The notes beneath the pieces were generated by a model. That model ran no database searches. It saw only the letters and a program-made list of their open reading frames with translations, and had not been told where the DNA came from. From positions 1 to 7,418 of the forward strand of contig DAHXOV010000343.1 in NCBI GenBank assembly GCA_027364695.1: a stretch of DNA of 7,418 nt, in the 5' to 3' direction. Shown here piece after piece: positions 1-7,178 of this stretch; the stretch's first letter is position 1, and each line of letters opens with the position of its first letter. This stretch comes from a bacterium (GTDB lineage Bacteria > Bacteroidota > Bacteroidia > B-17B0 > Aurantibacillaceae). A program made the position numbers and the translations under genes.

Positions 1-575
1 TTTCTATTAAGGCGGTGGTGCATAAACCCATTAAGTTTATCAGTCAGGGAGAAAAGCTGGATGCCTTGGATATTTTTTATCCTGATAGGATGGCAGATAG
101 GATATTGGGAATGGGAGATATAGTAACACTGGTAGAAAAAGCCCAACAGGAAATAGATGCGGAAGAAGCAAGAAAGTTTGCCAGAAAGATGGCAAAAAAT
201 CAATTGGACTTTGAAGATGTATTGTCTCAGATCAGAATGATGAAAAAGCTAGGGGGTGTTTCTGCTATTGCTTCTTTTTTACCTGGCTTATCGGGCATGG
301 CCAAAAATCTCAGTAGTGAAGAGACGGAGACGATGATCAAGCGAACAGAAGCGGTGATTCTCTCCATGACAATGGAAGAAAGAAGAAAACCAGAGTTATT
401 GAATCAATCTCGAAAGTTAAGAATTTCAAATGGATCAGGGACTAACGTTCAGGAAGTGAATAGAGTAATAAAGATGTATGATGAGATGAAAAAACTTTCT
501 AAGCTGATGAATAATAAAGGGGCGATGGCTCAAATGATGAAGATGTTTCCTGGGTTCGGTAAAATGATGCAGTGA
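1..575 (+). CDS. ffh: Signal recognition particle protein Ffh (SRP54), C-terminal part; 5' end outside window
   Basis: Ffh is the SRP GTPase that binds 4.5S RNA and nascent signal sequences and delivers ribosomes to FtsY at the membrane. The frame is open from the left edge (first full codon at base 3), so about 190 C-terminal residues of a protein usually near 440 residues are visible. The end of the G domain is recognisable in KPIKFISQGEKLDALD followed by PDRMADRILGMGD. The M domain follows: a charged helix, the finger-loop LPG in SFLPGLSGMAKN, SMTMEERRKPELLNQSR, and the RNA-binding segment GSGTNVQEVNRVIKMYDEM. A methionine-rich tail ends in FPGFGKMMQ. The SRP-RNA-binding stretch reads SRKLRISNGSG where many homologues have a more arginine-rich SRRxRIAxGSG. 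The GTG codons at 15 and 18 are internal, not starts. The next gene begins 20 bp after the stop codon, so the two may be cotranscribed. Identification is firm. Confidence 0.96.
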   Translation, partial: SIKAVVHKPIKFISQGEKLDALDIFYPDRMADRILGMGDIVTLVEKAQQEIDAEEARKFARKMAKNQLDFEDVLSQIRMMKKLGGVSAIASFLPGLSGMAKNLSSEETETMIKRTEAVILSMTMEERRKPELLNQSRKLRISNGSGTNVQEVNRVIKMYDEMKKLSKLMNNKGAMAQMMKMFPGFGKMMQ

Positions 576-595
576 TTTGATTATTAGTTATACGG

Positions 596-2521
596 ATGTG
601 TGGCATAGCAGGAATAATTTCTTATGAGAACAATTGGAGTGTCAAAAAATGGTTGTGCGAAGCATCGCAGATTATCAGACATAGAGGGAATGATGATGAC
701 GGTATCAGTTTATTTGATAAAGATGGGGTATATTGTTCTAAGGTAGAGCATACGACTGTTTGTTTTTCTGAATGGAGATACTTGCAGCAAATCACGCTTC
801 AAGAAATTCCTGAAAGAGCATTTTATATTGGTCTATTGCACAGACGCTTATCTATTATTGATTTATCTGAAATGGGACATCAGCCGATGTGCGATGAAAG
901 TGGACAGGTGTGGATTACTTATAATGGAGAGGTGTATAATTATTTAGAGTTGAGGAAAGAACTTGTAAATAAAGGATATTCGTTTTTTTCTCATTCAGAT
1001 ACAGAGGTGGTATTAAAGGCGTATTTGTATTATGGAAAAGAATTTGTAAAGCATTTGAATGGGATGTGGGCATTCTGTATTTATGACAGCAGAACAAGAG
1101 AATTGGTATTATCCAGAGATAGATTGGGTGTAAAGCCCTTATATTATTGTTATTCAAAAGGTTTATTTGCTTTCGCGAGCGAACAGAAGGTATTTGTACG
1201 TTCAAAGCTTGTTTCTTTTGGAGTAAATTATTCTGCTGTAGCAAAGTATTTGATAGACAATGTATTGGAAGATAAAGAAGAAAGTGTGATGAAAGCTATT
1301 TATGAAGTGCAGCCAGGTCAAATCATCTTAGTGAATATAGATAATCTGAAGATAAGAAAAGATAAGTATTTTGAGTTAGAGGAGTTGGCAAAAGGGAGTA
1401 AGGCAGAGGACGAAAGAGAGGCGGTGGCTAAAACAGATTTATTGGTAAGAAACAGTATTTATCAACATTTGCGTAGTGATGTGGAGGTAGGTGTAGCTTT
1501 GAGTGGTGGTATAGATAGTTCTGTGATTGCAGTGGTGTCGGCAGATGATTTGGATGCGGAATTGCATACATTTTCTGTAGTGTTTCCTGAGAATGCTGAG
1601 ATTGATGAAAGTAAGTATGTTGAGGAAGTGAATAGAAAAATAAATGGGAAGAAACATTTTGTTACACCAACAGTGAGTGAATTTTTTAGAGATGTAGATG
1701 AGTTATTGTATTCGCAAGATATACCGATATGGAGTACGAGTACTTATAATCAATTTTTATTGATGAGGAAAGTAAAAGAGAGTGGGCTTAAAGTGATATT
1801 GAGTGGACAGGGGAGCGATGAGTTGTTTGCGGGGTATCAGCATCATTATGTGGCGTATTGGTTAGAGTTGATGAAGTTGTTTCGTTTTTCTGATTTTATA
1901 CAACATATTCAGAAATCGGGAGCGTCTGTTTCGCAACCTTATATGTTGATGATTAAAACATTTGTAAAAAATTTTTTTCCGTATAAGAAGTTTTTATTTT
2001 CTAATTTTTTATCTAAGGATGTATTAAATTTATATGAGGATAATTCCGTTCATTCTATTGGCTGTGATTTGGATATAGAGTTGTTAAAGGATTTATCATA
2101 TAGGCGGTTAAAAGCATTTTTAAAGTGTGAAGACAGATGTAGTATGTGGTATGGAGTAGAGAGTCGTTTGCCGTTTAGCGACGATATGGAGTTGATGAGA
2201 TGGGCATTTCAAGTATCTAAAGATATGAAAATTAAAAATGGGATAAGTAAATATGTGTTGAGAGAAGCATTTAGGGAAGCATTGCCAATAAGTATTTATG
2301 CGAGAAAAGATAAAAGAGGCTTTGATGCGCCATTAAAAGAATGGTTGGTGTATAATGAAGGTGAGATATTGAGCGAGCTAAAGAATGGTATGTGGAACGA
2401 TATTGTGAATGATAAGCATATCAATAAAATAAATAGTATAAAGGCATTGCGAGGCGCTGAGGTAGAAGTTATTTTTAAGTTGTTTTTATTAAATAGATGG
2501 AGGAAGGTGTGGGAAAAGTGA
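596..2521 (+). CDS. asnB: Asparagine synthetase B-type, glutamine-hydrolysing
   Basis: The family makes asparagine from aspartate, ATP and glutamine-derived ammonia in the cytoplasm; relatives in polysaccharide clusters amidate sugar acids. The start is fixed by MCGIAGI, which places Cys2, the glutaminase nucleophile, directly after the initiator Met. The class-II glutaminase domain spans about residues 1-215: RHRGNDDDG (28-36), LHRRLSIIDL (81-90), YNGEVYN (109-115) and SDTE (134-137). The synthetase domain has the ATP PP-loop LSGGIDSS (302-309), LSGQGSDELFAGY (402-414), the CEDRCSMWYGVESRLPFSD segment (511-529) and KRGFDAPLKEWL (573-584). At 641 aa it exceeds the roughly 550 aa of enterobacterial AsnB; part of the excess is an extra stretch of about 35 residues at 43-80. 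Asn32 replaces the Pro usual in RHRGPDD. No promoter was seen in the 20-bp gap after ffh. No sugar genes flank it, so asparagine synthesis is the simplest reading; a glycan amidotransferase role is the alternative. Confidence 0.93.
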   Translation: MCGIAGIISYENNWSVKKWLCEASQIIRHRGNDDDGISLFDKDGVYCSKVEHTTVCFSEWRYLQQITLQEIPERAFYIGLLHRRLSIIDLSEMGHQPMCDESGQVWITYNGEVYNYLELRKELVNKGYSFFSHSDTEVVLKAYLYYGKEFVKHLNGMWAFCIYDSRTRELVLSRDRLGVKPLYYCYSKGLFAFASEQKVFVRSKLVSFGVNYSAVAKYLIDNVLEDKEESVMKAIYEVQPGQIILVNIDNLKIRKDKYFELEELAKGSKAEDEREAVAKTDLLVRNSIYQHLRSDVEVGVALSGGIDSSVIAVVSADDLDAELHTFSVVFPENAEIDESKYVEEVNRKINGKKHFVTPTVSEFFRDVDELLYSQDIPIWSTSTYNQFLLMRKVKESGLKVILSGQGSDELFAGYQHHYVAYWLELMKLFRFSDFIQHIQKSGASVSQPYMLMIKTFVKNFFPYKKFLFSNFLSKDVLNLYEDNSVHSIGCDLDIELLKDLSYRRLKAFLKCEDRCSMWYGVESRLPFSDDMELMRWAFQVSKDMKIKNGISKYVLREAFREALPISIYARKDKRGFDAPLKEWLVYNEGEILSELKNGMWNDIVNDKHINKINSIKALRGAEVEVIFKLFLLNRWRKVWEK

Positions 2522-2542
2522 TGCAATAAGAGTGTTTAGCTA

Positions 2543-2574
2543 TTTCTTTATGCTATAAAATCTTCTTAACTTTG
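2543..2574 (+). promoter_or_regulatory. Candidate Bacteroidota sigma-A-type promoter
   Basis: TAACTTTG at 2567-2574 matches the Bacteroidota -7 box TAnnTTTG exactly. A TTTC at 2543-2546, 20 bp upstream, could serve as a degenerate -33 element (consensus TTTG). Transcription would start near 2580, leaving a leader of about 15 nt before the ATG at 2596. The position between two same-strand genes fits an independent promoter for the small secreted protein. It rests on pattern matching only. Confidence 0.5.
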
Positions 2575-2595
2575 TGAAAAATTAAACCTGTGGCT

Positions 2596-3075
2596 ATGAA
2601 AAAAATAATCTTCATTATCTGCGTCTTAACATTGAGTTGGGGGCTTTACACAACAAGAGCACAAAGTAAAGAAAAAATACCTTATTTTTATGAGGTCATT
2701 TCTAATCCTGATAAGACAATAGATTATGCTTTTGGTGTATATCCAACGCGTTCAGAATATGTCAAAGATTCTAATGGTGGTGGATATACCAAAATGAGGG
2801 TGGCTGTGATTAATTATGCAAAGCAAGACCTGAAGTGGAATGATTATAAGGTTTATATTTTGCTGAAGAATGGAGATTTGTTTTATAATTACACCACTGC
2901 TGCAAAAGAAGGAGAGTTGATATGTAATTATGTTGTAAAACCAGATGAAACCCATATTCAGTATGTGTGTTTTGAAAAGGAGTTTGATGTCAATCAAATA
3001 GACAAAGTATATTTATCTTTGTTAGATAATAAATTCTTTCCTCTGATTTATACAGATGGCTCTGATTCAAAATAA
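2596..3075 (+). CDS. Small secreted protein of unknown function
   Basis: The family is not recognised. The ATG at 2596 is preferred over the in-frame GTG at 2590 because it gives a clean signal peptide: MKK, a hydrophobic core (IIFIICVLTLSWGLY) and a likely signal peptidase I site after TTRA, with the mature protein starting QSKEK. That leaves about 135 mature residues with alternating hydrophobic/polar stretches (for example KMRVAVINYA, DYKVYILLKNGDLFYNY, QIDKVYLSLLDNKFFPLIY) suggesting an all-beta fold. No lipobox Cys is present at the cleavage site, so it is probably periplasmic or exported rather than a lipoprotein. Mature Cys residues lie near positions 109 and 125 and could form a disulfide. 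It is probably transcribed alone from the promoter just upstream and ends before a hairpin with a T-run. The neighbours give no functional clue. Confidence 0.75.
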   Translation: MKKIIFIICVLTLSWGLYTTRAQSKEKIPYFYEVISNPDKTIDYAFGVYPTRSEYVKDSNGGGYTKMRVAVINYAKQDLKWNDYKVYILLKNGDLFYNYTTAAKEGELICNYVVKPDETHIQYVCFEKEFDVNQIDKVYLSLLDNKFFPLIYTDGSDSK

Positions 3076-3094
3076 ATGTATTTGATTCTCACTA

Positions 3095-3123
3095 CAAAGA
3101 TCATTCTTTGATGGCTTTTTTTT
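3095..3123 (+). terminator. Candidate weak intrinsic terminator after the small secreted gene
   Basis: CAAAGA (3095-3100) and TCTTTG (3105-3110) form a 6-bp stem with a TCAT loop. A run of eight T follows at 3116-3123 after a 5-nt spacer. An alternative fold pairs ATCA with TGAT and then AAAG with CTTT across a GG bulge, which places the T-run directly at the stem base. The stem is short and AT-rich, so activity is uncertain. It lies 19 bp after the stop codon at 3075. Confidence 0.4.
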
Positions 3124-3198
3124 ATTTAAGAGTGTATTTTGTATCCTTATTAATTATTCCTTGATGTAATGAAATTCTTGCGAAAATAAAGAAGTGGG

Positions 3199-3236
3199 GG
3201 TATTTATCCATACGCTATATTTCGTATCTAAATACC
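3199..3236. terminator. Imperfect inverted repeat between convergent genes, probable bidirectional terminator
   Basis: GGTATTTA (3199-3206) pairs perfectly with TAAATACC (3229-3236). Inside it ATACG (3210-3214) pairs with CGTAT (3223-3227), separated from the outer stem by a small 3x1 internal loop, with an 8-nt apical loop. That gives 13 base pairs in total. It begins one base after the stop codon (3238-3240) of the leftward MBOAT gene, where a terminator is expected. Read leftward, it is followed by CCC and then a mixed T-rich stretch (CTTCTTTATTTT), not a clean T-run. It may instead act as a 3'-end stabilising hairpin. Confidence 0.5.
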
Positions 3237-3237
3237 T

Positions 3238-4911
3238 TTAAAACTGAAAGTAAATAAATGGTTTACTTTTGGCAGACATCAATTGGTACAAACACAATAT
3301 AATAATACAAGTTAGAAATACCAAAGCGGGAGCAGGTATTTTATAGATGGCGTTTTGTATTTGAGATTTCCATTTGTTAGGTAACCAGTGTAATATGTAC
3401 ATAAGTAACAGGATGGATAATGTTTGCTGATAATGATAATTAATAGCAGGAATATATCTTATATTCCAAGGAGAGAAAATTTTTTCTATCATTTTTTGAG
3501 CATTTTCTATTGAGTCGCTTCTGAAAAATATGCGTGTAAATGAGATGAATAATAGGGTAGTGAACATTAAAGAGAATTGCGTGATTTTATTTTGAGTATT
3601 TTTCAATGGGGATATTCTTTCCCAATGTTTATGTATGATGACTGCCATGCCGTTGAGTCCTCCCCATATTACGAAGAGCCAGCTACTGCCATGCCACAAG
3701 CCTCCTAAAAGCATCGTTACCATAATGTTGATGTCTCTTTCAAAGAATTTTTGAAAGGACGGTATTAGTTTAGATAATATGAAAAATAAAATAAACACTG
3801 TTGTAACAATATATAGTGTTGTGGTGTTAGCAAATAATAATATTAGAAACAATGAGATGATCAATAATACTAAGTAAGATGCCCAAGTGATAGAGCGATT
3901 GCCACCTAAAGGAATGTAAAGATACTCTTTTAACCAAGAGGAGAGAGAGATGTGCCAACGTTGCCAAAATTCGGAGGGGCTTTGTGCTTTGTATGGATAA
4001 TTAAAGTTCTTCTTTAATCTGTAACCAAATAAGAGTGCGATGCCAATAGCAATATCTGTATAGCCCGAAAAATCGGCATATACCTGATAAGAGTAAGCAA
4101 TGGTGGCTAAGCAATTCTCATAAGAGGTAAAATAATTTGGATTATCAAATATTTTGTCAACCATCTGAATGGCTAGGTAATCGGCAATAATTTTTTTAGA
4201 TAAACCTTTTATGATGAGCCACCATGCTTCTTTGAATTCTGAAACAGAGAGTTGATAGGGCATTTGAATTTGATGGATAAAATCATGGGCTTTTACTATA
4301 GGTCCTGCGACAAGATGAGGGAAAAATGATACATAAAAACCATAATCAATAAGGGCGTTCAGTGGTTTTATTTTGTTCTGATAAATATCAATTACATAGG
4401 ACATAGTCTGAAATAGAAAAAAAGAAATACCAACGGGAAAGATGAGTTTGTCAATATCAAAGTGGGAAGAAAAAAATTGGTTTGTAAAAACTGAAAAATA
4501 ATTAACATAAGTAAAATTGGTATGAAATAATTGGTTGATATTTTCTACTAGGAATTGAGAATATTTGAAATAAGCAAGCAAAAGCAGACTATTGATAATG
4601 CTGATAGCAAGGAATAATTTTTTGCTTGAAGTTTTTTTTGAGTTTGCTAATAATTTTCCAATATAAAAATCAAAAATAATGACATACCACAATAAAATAA
4701 TAAAGATACCGCTTGTTTTGTAGTAGAAATAAAAACTGACAAGAAGTAGGAAGCTTATTTTCCATTTGGTACGATTGTCTTTTGGCTTGTAAAAAAAGGA
4801 GTAAAAAAATAATACAATTAATAAGAAAAACCAAAAGAATAGTTGGGTGAACAGTAGAGGCTCATTGTTGTATAAAAGAATGTTTTTGATTTGTTGATAG
4901 ATGTGAGTCAT
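3238..4911 (-). CDS. MBOAT family membrane-bound O-acyltransferase (AlgI/DltB-like)
   Basis: MBOAT proteins sit in the inner membrane and move acyl groups, often acetyl, from a cytoplasmic donor towards an extracytoplasmic acceptor. This 557-aa protein is strongly hydrophobic with many membrane segments (for example about 21-41, 52-80, 98-116, 157-176, 345-380, 528-545). Family signatures appear in order: FPVGISFFLFQTMSYVIDIY (158-177), FFPHLVAGPI (196-205), YADFSGYTDIAIG (278-290), the conserved SPSEFWQRWHISLSSWLKEY (311-330) with His320, YIPLGGNR (332-339), and LLGGLWHGSSWLFVIWGG (401-418), where His407 is the expected catalytic residue. The C-terminal FIYFQF is also seen in bacterial relatives. 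It begins 54 bp after the stop of the SGNH gene, so the two are probably cotranscribed and act as a pair, like PatA/PatB or AlgI with AlgX/AlgJ. The acceptor is unknown: surface polysaccharide, peptidoglycan or a lipid are all possible. Confidence 0.93.
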   Translation of the reverse strand: MTHIYQQIKNILLYNNEPLLFTQLFFWFFLLIVLFFYSFFYKPKDNRTKWKISFLLLVSFYFYYKTSGIFIILLWYVIIFDFYIGKLLANSKKTSSKKLFLAISIINSLLLLAYFKYSQFLVENINQLFHTNFTYVNYFSVFTNQFFSSHFDIDKLIFPVGISFFLFQTMSYVIDIYQNKIKPLNALIDYGFYVSFFPHLVAGPIVKAHDFIHQIQMPYQLSVSEFKEAWWLIIKGLSKKIIADYLAIQMVDKIFDNPNYFTSYENCLATIAYSYQVYADFSGYTDIAIGIALLFGYRLKKNFNYPYKAQSPSEFWQRWHISLSSWLKEYLYIPLGGNRSITWASYLVLLIISLFLILLFANTTTLYIVTTVFILFFILSKLIPSFQKFFERDINIMVTMLLGGLWHGSSWLFVIWGGLNGMAVIIHKHWERISPLKNTQNKITQFSLMFTTLLFISFTRIFFRSDSIENAQKMIEKIFSPWNIRYIPAINYHYQQTLSILLLMYILHWLPNKWKSQIQNAIYKIPAPALVFLTCIIILCLYQLMSAKSKPFIYFQF

Positions 4912-4965
4912 TGTTTTGCTCAGTGGATGAATATGTATGAATGTGAGTGATGTTATGAATCGCTT

Positions 4966-6138
4966 TTATTTTATACGATGGAATGTTTGTATGATAGCAT
5001 TTGCCAGAAGTTCGCCGAGTATCGTGTAGCCCTTTTTATTGAAATGTATTTTATCTTTTGCAGAAAGACCTGCTTTGTACCATTTATTCATTGATTTTTG
5101 TTTGCCCATGATTGTATTTAGATCCCATATAGATATTTGGTATTTTTTCATTATTTCAAAGATGGCTTCATTGCCTAATTTAGTGCGTGGATTAGATATT
5201 TTTCTTTTGATGTAGTTATCAGAAATCGTGGTGATTAGGATACTGCTTTCGGGCTGTGATTTTTTAAGTGTATAAATCAAAGTATCGTAATGCTGAATAT
5301 ATTCTTCTTTTGAAAAATTTTTATTTCGCACATCATTTACGCCAAAGGAGAGAATGAATAAGTCCACTTTTAAATTTTTTAATTGATGTAAAAGTGAAGT
5401 GCATTTTAAGAAAGATTCAGAAGTTGCGCCATTGACAGCAAATCCTGCGTAATATATGCCTGCACTATCGTTTTCGCAGCTCATACCATCTAAAATAAAT
5501 TCAGAGGGAGTGGTATCCTTTTTTTGTATAAAAAAACTAATAGAATCGCTTTTTTGACTGAGTATATATTCATCGTAGTATTCTTTTTGAATGTTGGAGT
5601 CAATAGGAAAGAGAGGGATAAGATTAAAAGATGGATTTTTTCTGTAAAAAACTTTTATACGTGTGAATCCATCTAAATCTGCCCACTGATTTTTGATACT
5701 TAAATAACAGGATGAGTCGGTGATAGCAGACATCCCGCACATGCCTATGGATATAGTACTATCTGAAACTTTTGTGCATTTATTTACATTCCATTTTCTA
5801 TTGCTGTATGTTTTGAAGTAATAAGGCGCATTGGTATTTACTTGCTTGAAAGGAAATACAAAATAGCCTCCGCCTTTTGTTTTGAAATACTTTTGAAAAG
5901 TACTCATGATTGCCTCGCTCCAAAATCCTCCCTGAACATGAGAACCGCCAAAGTGCACAATACGAATATGGGTTTGGTTTTTGAATGAATGAAGTTTTTG
6001 AACAAAGCGATAAAAATCAGAACTGTCTTTATCAAAAATGATTTTATTTTTTTCTACATCAATAAAATCAGGATAATTTTGAGAATAAAAATAGTGGGAT
6101 AAAAATATCAGGCAAAGAATTTGGGAGATAAATTTCAT
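4966..6138 (-). CDS. Exported SGNH/GDSL-hydrolase-like protein, probable partner of the MBOAT acyltransferase
   Basis: SGNH proteins are serine esterases; those encoded beside MBOAT genes usually transfer or remove O-acetyl groups on envelope glycans. An N-terminal signal peptide (MKFISQILCLIFLSHYFYSQ) predicts export. Block I is HFGGSHVQGG with the candidate nucleophile Ser66; the usual GDS Asp is replaced by Gly65. An AVNGA motif follows at 234-238, then block III FGVNDVR (265-271, Asn268 as oxyanion residue) and block V DKIH (362-365), supplying Asp362 and His365 of the triad. The gap between block I and the NGA motif is about 170 residues and rich in predicted strands (126-232), suggesting an inserted beta domain. 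The gene follows the HmuY-like gene by 86 bp, where no good promoter or terminator was seen, and precedes the MBOAT gene. Whether it acts as a transferase or an esterase cannot be decided from sequence. Confidence 0.85.
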   Translation of the reverse strand: MKFISQILCLIFLSHYFYSQNYPDFIDVEKNKIIFDKDSSDFYRFVQKLHSFKNQTHIRIVHFGGSHVQGGFWSEAIMSTFQKYFKTKGGGYFVFPFKQVNTNAPYYFKTYSNRKWNVNKCTKVSDSTISIGMCGMSAITDSSCYLSIKNQWADLDGFTRIKVFYRKNPSFNLIPLFPIDSNIQKEYYDEYILSQKSDSISFFIQKKDTTPSEFILDGMSCENDSAGIYYAGFAVNGATSESFLKCTSLLHQLKNLKVDLFILSFGVNDVRNKNFSKEEYIQHYDTLIYTLKKSQPESSILITTISDNYIKRKISNPRTKLGNEAIFEIMKKYQISIWDLNTIMGKQKSMNKWYKAGLSAKDKIHFNKKGYTILGELLANAIIQTFHRIK

Positions 6139-6224
6139 TTCAATATATGTTGTTCAAAATGATAAACGATAGCGTCTATGATACGGTTGTTTGTGTGCTG
6201 AAATGTATATAAAATGAAACAGGA

Positions 6225-7178
6225 TTACAATAGCATGTACTCAAAAGTAGGATATCCTTTTTCTCCACTATTGCTGTAAAAATCAATGAATCTTAGCTTG
6301 AAATAGTAATTTTTTGAATTCCTGATGATATACACATAGTTAGAAAACACAGTATAAGAGGAAAGATTAAAGTCATATTCTTTCCAGTTGTATCCAATGA
6401 TGTTGATATTTTTACTTAAATTATAGGCGATGGCTTTATTGTAGTTTATATTTTCAAAAGGCGTTGTTTTGTCTATGGTAGCATCTGTTTTGTATCTGTT
6501 CAATAAACATCCTGTAACGAGATAGGGACCACTTAATTTTTCCGTATAGCTTGTAAATACAATGTCCCATTGGTTTTTTGGCGGTTCAATGTATTTCATT
6601 TGATTGTCATTGAAAGAAAAACCAATAAAGTTGTAACTGGTATCCTGAACAGCTTGATATGTTTGAGAGCTAGTAGCACTTATATCTGCGATCGAAAAGG
6701 TAAAAATATTATTGTTGTATGATATAATTTTTATTTTCTTCCATCCAAGATGTTGTCCACTTTCATTGTATCCTCTATCAATAATATAAGTGGTGTTGTT
6801 TGACCACCAGTTTCCTATAGCGGTGCTATCCATATTTCCTGTGGGCGAATCATATTTTTTGTTTTGTTGAAATCCAGTGGTATCTGAAGATTCATTGATA
6901 TTTGCATCATTGGTTTTGTAAGCGAACATCATTTTAGAAGAATTGAGAACGATATTTTTTCCGTTGCATTGAAAGGCAATATCCCATGATGTTTTGAGTT
7001 GTTGTTGTACAATAGCATTGTTTCCCAGTGAAAAATATATTTGATATTTGTAGTTGGATGTAAGTGGTATGATTACTTTAGTGATGCTGCCTTCTGCATG
7101 CTTGGGTACGGGCAATTCTTTCTTTTTACAGGAAAAAAACAAAGCGATGCCGAGTAATAAAAATAGTTGCTTGCTCAT
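6225..7178 (-). CDS. hmuY: HmuY-family lipoprotein, long form, TonB-receptor partner
   Basis: HmuY proteins are outer-membrane lipoproteins that capture haem and pass it to the TonB receptor HmuR. The start is set at 7178 (MSKQLF), not the in-frame ATG at 7199: the receptor stop TGA overlaps this ATG as ATGA, and the 317-aa product gets a compact lipoprotein signal ending LFFSC, with Cys17 as the lipidated residue followed by KKKE. Family-like features are the YQIYFSLGNN/SWDIAF segment (45-69), a second NQWDIVF segment (202-208), and the C-terminal YVYIIRNSKNYYFKLRFIDF and GEKGYPTFEY. The two WDI-F segments form an internal repeat. It is longer than P. gingivalis HmuY (about 216 aa). Only two His are present (27 and 143), so the bis-His haem coordination of that protein is not evident. 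Ligand specificity is therefore unproven, and the symbol denotes family, not tested function. Confidence 0.78.
   Translation of the reverse strand: MSKQLFLLLGIALFFSCKKKELPVPKHAEGSITKVIIPLTSNYKYQIYFSLGNNAIVQQQLKTSWDIAFQCNGKNIVLNSSKMMFAYKTNDANINESSDTTGFQQNKKYDSPTGNMDSTAIGNWWSNNTTYIIDRGYNESGQHLGWKKIKIISYNNNIFTFSIADISATSSQTYQAVQDTSYNFIGFSFNDNQMKYIEPPKNQWDIVFTSYTEKLSGPYLVTGCLLNRYKTDATIDKTTPFENINYNKAIAYNLSKNINIIGYNWKEYDFNLSSYTVFSNYVYIIRNSKNYYFKLRFIDFYSNSGEKGYPTFEYMLL

Noticed and set aside
915..1244. Leftward open frame of 109 codons within asnB, and similar ones at 1439-1657 and 2296-2526.
   Set aside because: They are antisense to a firmly identified asnB, have low-complexity Asn/Ile/Leu/His-rich products, and show no domain or start signal.
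596..2521. Reading asnB as part of a polysaccharide cluster together with the MBOAT/SGNH pair.
   Set aside because: The genes are convergent, separated by another gene and a probable terminator region, and no glycosyltransferase or sugar-nucleotide gene is present.
2752..2997. Leftward open frame of 81 codons opposite the small secreted gene.
   Set aside because: The rightward frame has a clear signal peptide and promoter; the antisense frame has neither.
2527..3135. A 9-bp direct repeat TAAGAGTGT at 2527-2535 and 3127-3135, flanking the small secreted gene at exactly 600 bp spacing, like a target-site duplication.
   Set aside because: No inverted terminal repeats, transposase or composition shift accompany it, and similarity stops at nine bases. 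A chance match in AT-rich intergenic DNA is adequate.
6139..6224. A possible promoter for the SGNH gene (leftward TCATTTTG at 6155-6162) and an imperfect inverted repeat around 6166-6188.
   Set aside because: The box misses the conserved A of TAnnTTTG and has no TTTG element 19-21 bp upstream. The repeat has several mismatches and no T-run, so neither is supportable.
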